Part shown: in pieces, positions 1-8,463 of the stretch
Layout of the letters: the number at the start of each line of letters is the position of its first letter
How positions within the stretch are numbered: position 1 is the first letter of the stretch
DNA from: Gammaproteobacteria bacterium
Lineage (GTDB): Bacteria > Pseudomonadota > Gammaproteobacteria > Poriferisulfidales > GCA-002705445
Length of the DNA: 64,000 nucleotides
Assembly: GCA_018674175.1 (NCBI GenBank)
Contig: JABHAT010000029.1
Span: 1 to 64,000, forward strand
Direction: 5' to 3'
Translations under genes and position numbers: made by a program
Notes under the pieces: model-generated
Databases searched by the model: none
What the model saw: the letters and a program-made list of their open reading frames with translations, nothing else
What the model was told of the DNA's origin: nothing

Positions 1-6
1 ATATTA

Positions 7-558
7 TTATTTCCATTTAATGGAACATCCAACACTTGAGTTTTGTTTAATTGGCCCTTCTCCACTTTCTGAAATTTTTATCATAGCTTCTAATAATTCT
101 GGCTGTAAATCATTACTAGTTTCTGCCATGCGTGTAGCATCTAGACGTCCTCGATACTGTAATTTAAGCATCTCGTTATATCCAAAAAAATCAGGCGTAC
201 AAACAGCACCATACTTTTTAGCAACTTCTTGAGTTTTGTCATATAAATAAGGAAAAGAAAATTTATTTTTTACCGCAATTTTATGCATATTCTCAAATGA
301 GTCTTCGTTATATTCACTAGGATCATTAGACATAATGCCAACAGAATTTATACCATGATCTATAAGAGTATTGGTAACTCTCACTAATTTCGGAAGTATA
401 GCTTTCACAAAAGGACAGTGATTACATATAAAGAAGATCAATAATCCACGCTCACCTTTAAGGTTTTCCAAAGTCCAAATTTTTTCATTTGTACAACTTA
501 AACTGAAGTCGTATGCATTTTGTCCATATTCGCATATAGGAGTGGTTTTTTCTGACAT
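7..558 (-). CDS. Thioredoxin-like (AhpC/TSA-type) redoxin
   Basis: A 183-residue thioredoxin-fold protein of the peroxiredoxin-like group often annotated simply as thioredoxin family protein. The segment FFICNHCPFVKAI at about residues 42-54 carries a CxxC-type pair (C45, C48) in the position of the thioredoxin active site, and the later PDFFGYN segment fits the conserved cis-proline region. No signal peptide is visible, so it is probably cytoplasmic. It is divergently transcribed from the apr operon with about 130 bases between. A role as thiol reductase or peroxiredoxin is inferred from the fold only; the substrate is unknown. Confidence 0.8.
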   Translation of the reverse strand: MSEKTTPICEYGQNAYDFSLSCTNEKIWTLENLKGERGLLIFFICNHCPFVKAILPKLVRVTNTLIDHGINSVGIMSNDPSEYNEDSFENMHKIAVKNKFSFPYLYDKTQEVAKKYGAVCTPDFFGYNEMLKLQYRGRLDATRMAETSNDLQPELLEAMIKISESGEGPIKQNSSVGCSIKWK

Positions 559-687
559 TATAAATTTTACTTATAGTTGATTAAAATTTTGCTATTAGCA
601 TTCTTTAACTCTTGTGGAGTATAGTATATAGCATACATAAAGGTGCAAGAAGACACCTAATTAATTTTGGTCATAACAGGAGGGGAT

Positions 688-1488
688 ATGCCAACGTTTA
701 TAAATATAAATCCGTTTGAGATATTGGTTGCCAATACATGGGTAACATCAATTGCCTTGCAAGGCTTTTTAATAGCAATGGCAGTATTAACTGTTGGTGG
801 TGTACTTCTAGATATTAAGCATAAAAAAAATGTTAAGTATTTTTTTGATAATGCAAAAAAAGCAAAAGAAAAAGCGACAACAAATGTTCCAACAGGCAAA
901 AAAGTTGGAATTATTGTCAACACAGTAGCGCATGATGTTCTTACTTCAGGTGAATTCTGTGGATGGAAAAGAAGAGTAGCTCATTTGCTAGGAATGTATG
1001 GAACAATTATCTTTTGGGTAGCTTCTGCATTAATGATCTTTAAATATTCAGCTTCTGCAACACCTGCGATTGTTTCACAATTTTGGCATTTAGGTGCAGC
1101 GATGACATGTTTAGGAGCATATTGGTTCTGGTTTTTCTTAAGAGTTGATGTTGCTGCTGAAGGTCACAAATGGTACCGAGTAGTTTTCACAGATTTATTT
1201 GTACTAGCTTTGGTAATTACCTCGACATTAGGATTATTGTGGTCTTATACGCAACATGCAGAATCACAATTCAGTATTATATTTTTAGTGCTATTTGTAT
1301 TTTCCAATATAGTTCTATTTGGTGGTGTTTATTGGTCTAAATTTGCACACATGTTCTACAAGCCTGGGGCTGCTATTCAAAAACATTTAGCTGAAGCAGA
1401 TGGTTCTAGAGACAGTTTGCCAGAACCAGCAGATGCACCAGAACAATTTGGTTTAGGAATCAAACGTGAAGCACCTAGACATTATTAA
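688..1488 (+). CDS. aprM: AprM, membrane anchor of APS reductase
   Basis: Putative membrane subunit that passes electrons between adenylylsulfate (APS) reductase AprBA and the quinone pool; known from sulfur oxidisers that use AprM in place of QmoABC. I see an N-terminal hydrophobic segment (residues about 15-40) and four more in residues 95-240, with a soluble lysine-rich loop between, in the style of the cytochrome-b-like QmoC/HdrE/nitrate reductase gamma proteins. An upstream in-frame TTG exists at 667, but ATG 688 has a strong ribosome site, AGGAGGGG at 678-685. aprB follows after 63 bases and aprA after that, the known aprMBA order. The identification rests mostly on this context plus membrane topology. 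Confidence 0.85.
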   Translation: MPTFININPFEILVANTWVTSIALQGFLIAMAVLTVGGVLLDIKHKKNVKYFFDNAKKAKEKATTNVPTGKKVGIIVNTVAHDVLTSGEFCGWKRRVAHLLGMYGTIIFWVASALMIFKYSASATPAIVSQFWHLGAAMTCLGAYWFWFFLRVDVAAEGHKWYRVVFTDLFVLALVITSTLGLLWSYTQHAESQFSIIFLVLFVFSNIVLFGGVYWSKFAHMFYKPGAAIQKHLAEADGSRDSLPEPADAPEQFGLGIKREAPRHY

Positions 1489-1551
1489 TAAATGTTTAGT
1501 ATGAGAAAAGAATTTTTAATTAATTTATATAAAAAGTAATAGGAGAAAGTT

Positions 1552-2052
1552 ATGTCAACATTTGTATATATGACCCGTTGTGATGGTTGCGGACACTGCG
1601 TAGATATCTGCCCTTCTGATATCATGCATATCGATCCAAAAATTAGGCGTGCTGTTAACATTGAACCAAACTTTTGTTGGGAATGTTATTCATGTGTAAA
1701 AGCATGCCCACAAAATGCTATCGATGCTCGAGGCTATGCTGACTTTGCCCCTATGGGCCACAAGGTTCGAGTTCTTAGAGAAGAAGAAAAAGGAACTATC
1801 TCTTGGAAGATTACATTTAGAAATGGTACTGAGAAAAATTTTGTATCACCTATTACAACAAAGCCATGGGGCAAGCATATTCATAAAGTTGCAGAAGCTG
1901 AAGTTCCAGATCAAGCTGCACATGACAACCAATTACTTTTTAATGAACCAGACTATTTAAAAATTGGCGACAATAGAGATGCTAAATTAATTAATAATGA
2001 TGGGCTTCCAGATCGTCCAAAAGCAACATTTAAACAGGGAGTGTACTACTAA
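1552..2052 (+). CDS. aprB: APS reductase beta subunit (ferredoxin-like)
   Basis: Iron-sulfur subunit of dissimilatory adenylylsulfate reductase. In sulfur oxidisers the enzyme runs in reverse, making APS from sulfite and AMP and releasing two electrons. Two [4Fe-4S] cluster motifs are clear: CDGCGHCVDICP (about residues 10-21) and CWECYSCVKACP (about 43-54), followed by the AprA-wrapping C-terminal tail typical of the family. At 166 residues it has the usual length. The start has AGGAGA at 1541-1546. Its stop codon overlaps the aprA start by one base (TAATG), so the two are translationally coupled. Confidence 0.96.
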   Translation: MSTFVYMTRCDGCGHCVDICPSDIMHIDPKIRRAVNIEPNFCWECYSCVKACPQNAIDARGYADFAPMGHKVRVLREEEKGTISWKITFRNGTEKNFVSPITTKPWGKHIHKVAEAEVPDQAAHDNQLLFNEPDYLKIGDNRDAKLINNDGLPDRPKATFKQGVYY

Positions 2053-3902
2053 TGGCTAATCATAAAACTGTTTACGAAGATTGTGATGTACTAATTGTTG
2101 GTGGTGGTATGGCGGGAACAGGTGCCACATTTGAGTCCAGATATTGGGGTCGCGATATGAATATTGTCTGTGTAGAAAAAGCAAACATTGACCGAAGTGG
2201 AGCTGTTGCTCAGGGTTTGTATGCGATTACCTGCTACATGGGTACAAGATGGAATGAAAATCAACCAGAAGACCACGTTCGTTACGCAAGAAACGATTTG
2301 ATGGGAATGGTTCGTGAGGATTTAGCTCTTGATATGGCTCGTCATGTTGACTCAGCTGTTCATATGTTTGAAGAGTGGGGTTTACCTTTAATGAAAAATA
2401 AAGAAGGTAGATATCAAAGAGAAGGAAAATGGCAGATTATGATTCATGGTGAAAGTTATAAGCCAATAGTAGCTGAAGCTGCTAAGAAATCTGCAAGCAA
2501 AATTTATAACCGTGTAATGATTACTCATCTTTTAAAAGATGAAAGTAATGATAATCGTTGTGGTGGTGCTGTTGGTTTTAATATGAGAACAGGTGACTTC
2601 CATGTGTTCCGTGCAAAAGCGACAATTATATGTGCTGGTGGTGCTTCACACATCTTCAAACCAAGAGCTGTTGGAGAAGGAATGGGAAGAACTTGGTACG
2701 CACCTTGGAGTAATGGTTCTTGTTACGCGCTTCCAATTTTATTGGGCGCTAAAATGACACAAATGGAAAACAGAATCGTATTATGTCGATTCAAAGACGG
2801 TTATGGTCCAGTAGGAGCATATTTCTTACATCTTAAAACTTACACACAAAATGCTTATGGTGATGAGTACGAGTCAAAATGGTATGACCAAACTAAAGAA
2901 ATGGTTGGAGAATATATTGATCATACTCCAACACCAACATGCTTACGAAACCATGCGTTTTTAGAAGAAGTAAAGGCCGGTAGAGGTCCAATTCACATGG
3001 TAACTATGGAAGCCTTTCAAGATCCACATTTGGAAACTATTGGATGGGAAAACTTTTTAGGTATGACAGTTGGTCAGGCTGTAGTATGGGCTTCACAAGA
3101 TATTGATCCTAAATACGAAAACCCAGAGTTAACAACATCAGAACCATACGTTATGGGTTCTCACGCGACTTGTTCTGGGGCTTGGGTAAGCGGCCCATCT
3201 GATTTATCTCCAAAAGAATACTTCTGGGGTTATAACAGAATGATGACAGTTGATGGCGTATTTGGAGCTGGAGATACTGTAGGTGGAACAGCTCATAAGT
3301 TTTCTTCAGGATCATTTACAGAAGGACGTCTTGCAGCCAAAGCTGCTGTTCAATATATAAATGATATGGAAACAAAACCTAGCGTATCTGAGAAACAAAT
3401 AAGTAATTTTAAAGAAGAAGTGTTTAAACCATTAGATAATTATATTATTGGTCGAAATGAAATTACTGGTGGTACAGTATCACCAAGTTATATTTTACCA
3501 ATTCAAGGCCTGCAACGTCTTCAGAAGATTATGGATGAGAATTGTGGTGGTATCACAAGTGGTTATATGACAAATGGAATCGGACTTAAAAAAGGCTTAC
3601 ATCATCTAGAGATATTACAAGAAGATCTAGAGAATATTGGTGCTGAAGATCTTCATCAATTGATGAGAGCTTGGGAACTAAGACATCGTGCTTTAGTTTC
3701 TCAATGTGTTACTGAACATACATTATTTAGAGAAGAAACTCGTTGGCCTGGATACTACTACCGCGGTGACCATATGAAACTTGATGATGAAAATTGGCAT
3801 TGCTTAACACTATCGCGCCGCGATCCAAAAACTGGAAAATTTGTTATGGAAAAAGCACCGATCTATCATATAGTAGATGAGGAACAAAAAAAGGCGGGTT
3901 AA
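2052..3902 (+). CDS. aprA: APS reductase alpha subunit (flavoprotein)
   Basis: Catalytic FAD subunit of dissimilatory adenylylsulfate reductase, acting on sulfite/AMP and APS in the cytoplasm. The N-terminal dinucleotide-binding motif VGGGMAGTG lies at residues 17-25. The fumarate reductase/succinate dehydrogenase flavoprotein fold continues through GGASHIFKPRA (about 196) and the FGAGDTVGG segment near residue 400. The length of 616 is normal for the family. Codon use and base composition look less AT-rich than most neighbours, as expected for a highly expressed gene. The gene order aprM-aprB-aprA supports a sulfur-oxidiser type enzyme. Neither sat nor qmo genes are in the window. Confidence 0.97.
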   Translation: MANHKTVYEDCDVLIVGGGMAGTGATFESRYWGRDMNIVCVEKANIDRSGAVAQGLYAITCYMGTRWNENQPEDHVRYARNDLMGMVREDLALDMARHVDSAVHMFEEWGLPLMKNKEGRYQREGKWQIMIHGESYKPIVAEAAKKSASKIYNRVMITHLLKDESNDNRCGGAVGFNMRTGDFHVFRAKATIICAGGASHIFKPRAVGEGMGRTWYAPWSNGSCYALPILLGAKMTQMENRIVLCRFKDGYGPVGAYFLHLKTYTQNAYGDEYESKWYDQTKEMVGEYIDHTPTPTCLRNHAFLEEVKAGRGPIHMVTMEAFQDPHLETIGWENFLGMTVGQAVVWASQDIDPKYENPELTTSEPYVMGSHATCSGAWVSGPSDLSPKEYFWGYNRMMTVDGVFGAGDTVGGTAHKFSSGSFTEGRLAAKAAVQYINDMETKPSVSEKQISNFKEEVFKPLDNYIIGRNEITGGTVSPSYILPIQGLQRLQKIMDENCGGITSGYMTNGIGLKKGLHHLEILQEDLENIGAEDLHQLMRAWELRHRALVSQCVTEHTLFREETRWPGYYYRGDHMKLDDENWHCLTLSRRDPKTGKFVMEKAPIYHIVDEEQKKAG

Positions 3903-4262
3903 ATGGAATTTCTTAAAAAGACGGACGACGAAATATTCAAAATAGCAGATCCATTATGGGTCGATTTAGTAAAAGCTTCCAATCAACAGGATTACGGAAG
4001 CTTTACTAAAAATTTTTCAGAAACTATGTTGATAGGTGCTCACGAAGTTGAGATTGGAAAGCAGTGGGCAAACAATAAATTTTTATCAGCTTTAACTGAA
4101 GCAGCGGATCCAATTGGATGCTTAAGAAGAAAAGAGCACGTAACTATCATTTACAAACAAACTAGTAATGATGCTGATCAATTTCCTGGTGATTATTTGG
4201 GAAGATTAGTTCTTGGATTAGAAGATGAAGAAGTTAAAGTTTTTGGTGCTACTATCTTTTAG
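3903..4262 (+). CDS. Unknown protein coupled to aprA
   Basis: A 119-residue protein that I do not recognise. Its ATG follows the aprA stop codon with no gap (TAAATGG), so it must be cotranscribed and is probably coupled in translation. It is rich in acidic residues and has no signal peptide, no membrane segment and a single cysteine (in DPIGCLRRK), so it is probably a soluble cytoplasmic protein. Its position suggests a role tied to APS reductase, such as assembly or a dedicated partner, but this is inference from location only. Confidence 0.75.
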   Translation: MEFLKKTDDEIFKIADPLWVDLVKASNQQDYGSFTKNFSETMLIGAHEVEIGKQWANNKFLSALTEAADPIGCLRRKEHVTIIYKQTSNDADQFPGDYLGRLVLGLEDEEVKVFGATIF

Positions 4263-4264
4263 TA

Positions 4265-4783
4265 ATGAAAAAAATCAATACTGTTTCAATAATTTCTGAT
4301 ACCCATGGAATTGTTGATAGCCATATAGTTTCTTATCTTAAAAACAGTGACGTCATTATCCATGCTGGCGATATTTGTAGCACAAAAATAATTTCTGATT
4401 TAAATAGATATTGTGATCAAGTATATGTTGTAGCAGGCAATAATGATGTGCCTGAAAAGTATTTTGAGCACAAAGATAAAAAAATTATCTCAGGTCTAAA
4501 AAAAACTCAAACTATTGAAATTAATAATCAAATTATATCTATAGAGCATGGAGATCGTTTTGGTCATAAAGCAGACCATAATGGATTGAGACAGTCCTAT
4601 CCAAACTCAAAATTAATTATTTATGGTCATACACACATACAAGTATGTGATCAAGATAAGGAGCCATGGGTAGTTAATCCAGGAGCATGTGGGCATACAA
4701 GAAATAATGATGGAGGCCCTTGCTTTATACAGATTGAAATTAAAGATAACAAATGGGACATAATAACTTATTGTTTTAACTAG
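4265..4783 (+). CDS. YfcE/MJ0936-type metallophosphoesterase
   Basis: A small calcineurin-like phosphoesterase of 172 residues. The metal-binding motifs appear in the expected order: SDTHG (about 11-15), HAGD (about 36-39), GNND (about 58-61), HGDRFG (about 98) and YGHTH (about 119-123). Family members hydrolyse phosphodiesters such as bis-pNPP in vitro with a di-metal centre, and physiological substrates are mostly unknown. It begins two bases after the preceding ORF and thus rides on the apr transcript. No sulfur-specific role can be inferred from the sequence. Confidence 0.88.
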   Translation: MKKINTVSIISDTHGIVDSHIVSYLKNSDVIIHAGDICSTKIISDLNRYCDQVYVVAGNNDVPEKYFEHKDKKIISGLKKTQTIEINNQIISIEHGDRFGHKADHNGLRQSYPNSKLIIYGHTHIQVCDQDKEPWVVNPGACGHTRNNDGGPCFIQIEIKDNKWDIITYCFN

Positions 4784-4799
4784 TTAATTAGTAAAGGTT

Positions 4800-4823
4800 T
4801 TTATATTTTCTAAAAAATATAAA
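4800..4823 (+). terminator. All-AT hairpin, possible end of apr operon
   Basis: A perfect 10-base inverted repeat (4800-4809 with 4814-4823) around a four-base loop lies 17 bases after the phosphoesterase stop. The stem is entirely A and T and is preceded, not followed, by a T-rich run, so it is a poor intrinsic terminator by classical rules. It is the only such structure in this intergenic gap. Confidence 0.3.
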
Positions 4824-4889
4824 CAATAAACAGCTTGCCAATATTATGTTTGTAATATATTTTTGTTATTTAATTTTGAGATTTAAAAA

Positions 4890-5702
4890 ATGGACGATCA
4901 TTCTTACAAAGCCGAAGACTATATAATCCAAGAAGAACCGTATTATCATCCTGTTAATGACGAGATAGAGGTTTTTGAGAGTGCGTATAATAATCAACTT
5001 CCAGTGCTCTTAAAAGGCCCAACAGGCTGCGGAAAGACAAGGTTTATGGAATATATAAGCTGGCGTTTGAAACGCCCTCTGATTACAGTATCTTGTCATG
5101 ATGATTTGACAGCTTCTGATCTTGTTGGTAGATATTTAATATCAGGAAGTGACACAGTTTGGATTGACGGCCCATTAGCGAAAGCAGTAAGAGCCGGAGC
5201 TATTTGTTATTTAGATGAAATTGTTGAAGCTAGAAAAGATACAACTGTAGTGATACATCCGCTATGTGATGACAGAAGAGTTCTTCCTATAGAGAAACTT
5301 GGAGAAGTTTTGGAAGCAACCTCAGAGTTCTGTATGGCAATTTCATATAATCCCGGTTACCAAAGTATTTTGAAAGATTTAAAACAAAGTACAAGACAAA
5401 GATTTGTAGCTCTAGAGTTTGATTACCCAGAAGCTGAGATTGAACAATCTATAGTTGAGAGTGAAACAGGTGCTGATAAAGAATTAAGCACTTCTCTAGT
5501 AAAATTTGCACATATGACAAGAAATTTAAAAGGCAATGGATTGGATGAGGGTGCTAGCACAAGACTATTAGTACATGCAGCTAAACTAATAGTATCAGGA
5601 GTAAATCCAAATACAGCATGCAGATGTTCTATTTCAGAAGCACTTACAGATGACCCAGATATGTTAAAGGCTGTAAATGAGCTAAGCTCATCATTATTTT
5701 AA
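4890..5702 (+). CDS. CbbQ/NorQ-type AAA+ ATPase
   Basis: A MoxR-family AAA+ ATPase of the CbbQ/NorQ/GpvN branch. Walker A is GPTGCGKT (about 43-50), Walker B is AICYLDEI (about 108-115), and the C-terminal third matches the CbbQ_C region. Relatives work as hexamers with a von Willebrand A-domain partner (CbbO or NorD) to remodel rubisco or nitric oxide reductase. The protein is complete at 270 residues. No CbbO/NorD homologue, rubisco or nor gene is in the window, so the client is unknown. It lies 106 bases downstream of the apr/phosphoesterase run and may have its own promoter. Confidence 0.88.
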   Translation: MDDHSYKAEDYIIQEEPYYHPVNDEIEVFESAYNNQLPVLLKGPTGCGKTRFMEYISWRLKRPLITVSCHDDLTASDLVGRYLISGSDTVWIDGPLAKAVRAGAICYLDEIVEARKDTTVVIHPLCDDRRVLPIEKLGEVLEATSEFCMAISYNPGYQSILKDLKQSTRQRFVALEFDYPEAEIEQSIVESETGADKELSTSLVKFAHMTRNLKGNGLDEGASTRLLVHAAKLIVSGVNPNTACRCSISEALTDDPDMLKAVNELSSSLF

Positions 5703-5710
5703 AAAAATTA

Positions 5711-5756
5711 AGATGCTACTAGAAAAAGGAGCGAACTTGTTCTTAAAATAGCATCT
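5711..5756. repeat. Inverted repeat after the CbbQ-like gene
   Basis: AGATGCTA at 5711-5718 is the exact complement of TAGCATCT at 5749-5756. Inside lies a second small palindrome, GAACTTGTTC at 5733-5742. It starts 8 bases after the ATPase stop. There is no clear T-run after the outer stem, so it may be a weak terminator, an RNA processing site or a regulatory fold. The GAACTTGTT string recurs once at about 5996. Confidence 0.35.
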
Positions 5757-5770
5757 CAACTTTGCCTTAC

Positions 5771-5956
5771 CTAACCAAAAAACTTGTTATAAAAATTACC
5801 CCTGTAGTTCATACATACATCTTTATTGGGACTTTTATTCACAGTAGATTTTATATATAGGATTCCTCTATACATAAAATTTAAATTATTAGATTTTTTT
5901 TTGTCTGACTTAGGGATATCATTTAAAATAATACCTCTATATATTTGATTGCGCAT
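5771..5956 (-). CDS. Small protein with three YRG motifs (DUF4278-like)
   Basis: A possible 61-residue protein on the minus strand in the otherwise empty stretch 5703-6104. It has three copies of a YRG-centred motif, at about residues 6-9 (YRGI), 29-33 (YRGIL) and 51-54 (YRGN), spaced 22-23 residues. YRG followed by a hydrophobic residue is, as I recall, the hallmark of DUF4278, small proteins known mainly from cyanobacteria. The start has no convincing ribosome site. The motif periodicity argues that it is real rather than a chance ORF; function unknown. Confidence 0.5.
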   Translation of the reverse strand: MRNQIYRGIILNDIPKSDKKKSNNLNFMYRGILYIKSTVNKSPNKDVCMNYRGNFYNKFFG

Positions 5957-6104
5957 AACTCAACACTATTATTAAAAAAACATTTTATTTTAGTGAACTT
6001 GTTACGCAGGTTCTTGCGTGGTATAACCAGATTTAAATATAGCATTTATAAGAGAATAATCAACTGTATAAAGAATTAATATAAAAAGAAAAAAGGTACA
6101 TAAT

Positions 6105-6653
6105 TTGACAACAACTTTTGAATTAAAGAATATTTTTAATGATGATTTTTGCAAATCACTAAAAAAAACATATGGGCTAAATAATGAAAATCAAATAGCA
6201 AATATGTTACAGGATACATTTAGAGATTTTATAATATTAATATTAAGTGAGAATAATAGTTATACAGTTGAAGAAAGAAATAAATTATATAATGAAGCTA
6301 TTTATAATCTTCAGCATACAAGCAAGTTGTTACAAGGAATGCCGCACCCAGCAAGCTCAATGAGTTATAAGCTAAGTAAAATGTCAGAGACTTTGAAGAA
6401 AGTTACTAGTGGAAATAAAAAAGAAAAATCAAAAGCTAATAGATTTATTGAAAAAAATCTTATTAGAAAATTTATATTATTTTGGGATGCGAATAGCCCA
6501 GATAAATTTTTTACAGAAAAAGATAAAATAAACTATGAAATTTGTAAATGTTTTTTAGATTGCTCCAAAAAAATATCCTCAAAATATCCAGAGATAGAAT
6601 GGTTTAGAGTTTGTGAGATAGAATTTGTAGAAAGTCTATTCGAAAATATTTAA
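6105..6653 (+). CDS. Hypothetical helical protein
   Basis: I do not recognise this 182-residue protein. It begins with TTG at 6105; a weak AGG lies about nine bases upstream and no in-frame ATG occurs until about residue 34. It looks mostly alpha-helical, lysine-rich and soluble, with no signal peptide or membrane segment and no motif I can name. It ends four bases inside the convergent PPIase gene. Unlike its neighbours it has no obvious operon partner, and it could be a lineage-specific or acquired gene. Confidence 0.6.
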   Translation: MTTTFELKNIFNDDFCKSLKKTYGLNNENQIANMLQDTFRDFIILILSENNSYTVEERNKLYNEAIYNLQHTSKLLQGMPHPASSMSYKLSKMSETLKKVTSGNKKEKSKANRFIEKNLIRKFILFWDANSPDKFFTEKDKINYEICKCFLDCSKKISSKYPEIEWFRVCEIEFVESLFENI

Positions 6654-7123
6654 GATTCTTTAACTTCGTTAAGGGCACTAATTTCTGTCTCAGTAGCATC
6701 TCTAACTGCAGTAACATTTACATTAAAATTTATTTTTAAATTACAAAGTGGATGATTTCCATCTAGTACAATTCTTGAATCTGTTATTTTTGTAACTGTG
6801 AATGGCTTGACATCGCCAGACTCACTTTGAAATTCAACAACCTTACCAATTTCACGATATTCTTCTGGTACATTCTTTAGGTCATCTTCAAATATCAGCT
6901 CTTTATCTTCTTCTCCAAACACTTCGCCAGGCTCAAAAGTTACACTTACTTGATCATCAACAGATTTATTTTCAAGAGCATCCTCAAGTCTAGGCCATAA
7001 TCCCATTTTTACTCCATGAACATAATTAACAGGAACTTCAACTTGTTCAATAATTTGACCTTCGTCACTTATTATTGAATAAGTAAATTCAACATATTTA
7101 TTTTTTTTAATTATTTCAGCCAT
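6650..7123 (-). CDS. FKBP-type peptidyl-prolyl isomerase, SlyD-like
   Basis: A 157-residue FKBP-family prolyl isomerase of the SlyD/FkpA-short type, probably a cytoplasmic folding helper. The N-terminal FKBP half begins with VEFTYSIISDEGQIIE. The inserted-in-flap region (residues about 65-125) with GEVFGEEDKELIF matches SlyD, and HPLCNLKINFNVNV matches the family's closing strand (HPLAG in most). The metal-binding histidine-rich tail of E. coli SlyD is absent. It lies four bases downstream of the chromate transporter on the same strand, so the two are cotranscribed. Confidence 0.85.
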   Translation of the reverse strand: MAEIIKKNKYVEFTYSIISDEGQIIEQVEVPVNYVHGVKMGLWPRLEDALENKSVDDQVSVTFEPGEVFGEEDKELIFEDDLKNVPEEYREIGKVVEFQSESGDVKPFTVTKITDSRIVLDGNHPLCNLKINFNVNVTAVRDATETEISALNEVKES

Positions 7124-7127
7124 AAAT

Positions 7128-8393
7128 TTAAAAGTAAAATTTCATCATCATTCCTGTCAAAGCCAATGTAATTAGTAATGGTAAAATTCCAACCTTAGCT
7201 TTTGTTAAAGCCAATAAACTAAATACTATAAGAATTAACAGATGTATATCAAAGTTCTTAGTACCATTATTATCGGTCCATAATGAATTATAAGCAAGCA
7301 TATAGCCAAGATTAACTATTAATCCTACTACCGCAGAAGTAATAAAATTTAATGGTATTTCAAAACTCTTATTATCTTTGGTTAGTTCTATAAGTGGGGC
7401 TCCAATGAAGATAAATGCAAAAGAAGGAAGGAAAGTAAAAAAAGTTGCTAGAACAGCACATATTATTGCACCTGTAATTGGAGAACCTAAATTTAAGATA
7501 TCGTTATACCAACCAACAATAAAGCCAACATAAGTTACAATCATAATAAGCGGTCCAGGAGTAGATTCGCCTAAAGCTAGCCCATCTATCATTTGTTGAC
7601 TTGTTAGCCATCCATGTGACTCAATAATATTTTGAAATACATACGGTAACAATGCATAAGCTCCTCCAAATGTTACAAGAGCAGCTTGACTGAAAAATAG
7701 CGAAAGATTAATTAAAATACTTTCGTTTGTATAAATAATAAAGAAAAATACTATTGACCATATAGATAAAGCTATAAACAAAGTTTTCATAGATTTTTTT
7801 ATAACTTTATTTTTAAAAAATTCTAATGGTGATTTTTTTTTATATTCATTATTATTCTTCAAATAGTGAAATAGAAATCCAATTGTTCCAGCAATAATAA
7901 TTATAATTGGTAAATTTATATCCAAAATATTTATTGCCAGAAAAGCAGCAACTGCTGTCATCCAGTAATAAGATTTTTTTAGAACTTTTTTGGCGATTTT
8001 TATAGATGCTGAAAATATTATTGCAATTACAGCAGCTTTTATTCCGTAGAGAATCCCTTCCCCCCAAATATTGTCAGAATAGTTTATATAGATATAAGTA
8101 AGTAAACTTAAAATAAAAAAAGAAGGAAGAATGAATAAAGTTCCTGCAATCAAACCACCTAATCTTCCATGCATTAACCACCCTAAGTATGTTGCTAATT
8201 GCTGAGCTTCTGGACCAGGAAGAATCATTGTAAAATTTAATGCATGAAAAAAACTTTTATCATCAATCCATTTCTTCTTTTCTACAATTTCTTCGTGCAT
8301 CATACTTATTTGAGCTGCAGGACCACCAAAACTAATAAAACCTAGTTTTAGCCAATATAGAATTGCTTCTTTAAATGAGATTTTAGTTTTCAT
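7128..8393 (-). CDS. chrA: ChrA-family chromate transporter
   Basis: A 421-residue long-chain CHR-family membrane protein with two homologous halves. The N-half signature FISFGGPAAQISMMHEE (about 19-35) and LPGPEAQQLATYLG (about 57-70) are conserved. The second half repeats the pattern with ALVTFGGAYALLPYV and ESTPGPLIM. About ten to twelve membrane segments are visible. Characterised members export chromate, or take up sulfate in a few cases. In a sulfur oxidiser that handles much sulfate, an oxyanion transporter is plausible, but the direction and substrate cannot be read from sequence. Confidence 0.9.
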   Translation of the reverse strand: MKTKISFKEAILYWLKLGFISFGGPAAQISMMHEEIVEKKKWIDDKSFFHALNFTMILPGPEAQQLATYLGWLMHGRLGGLIAGTLFILPSFFILSLLTYIYINYSDNIWGEGILYGIKAAVIAIIFSASIKIAKKVLKKSYYWMTAVAAFLAINILDINLPIIIIIAGTIGFLFHYLKNNNEYKKKSPLEFFKNKVIKKSMKTLFIALSIWSIVFFFIIYTNESILINLSLFFSQAALVTFGGAYALLPYVFQNIIESHGWLTSQQMIDGLALGESTPGPLIMIVTYVGFIVGWYNDILNLGSPITGAIICAVLATFFTFLPSFAFIFIGAPLIELTKDNKSFEIPLNFITSAVVGLIVNLGYMLAYNSLWTDNNGTKNFDIHLLILIVFSLLALTKAKVGILPLLITLALTGMMMKFYF

Positions 8394-8463
8394 ACTTAAA
8401 TTTTATTGAACGGTTTATTTATTTATTATAGAATTATTCCACATAAAAATTAGGGGTAATAAA

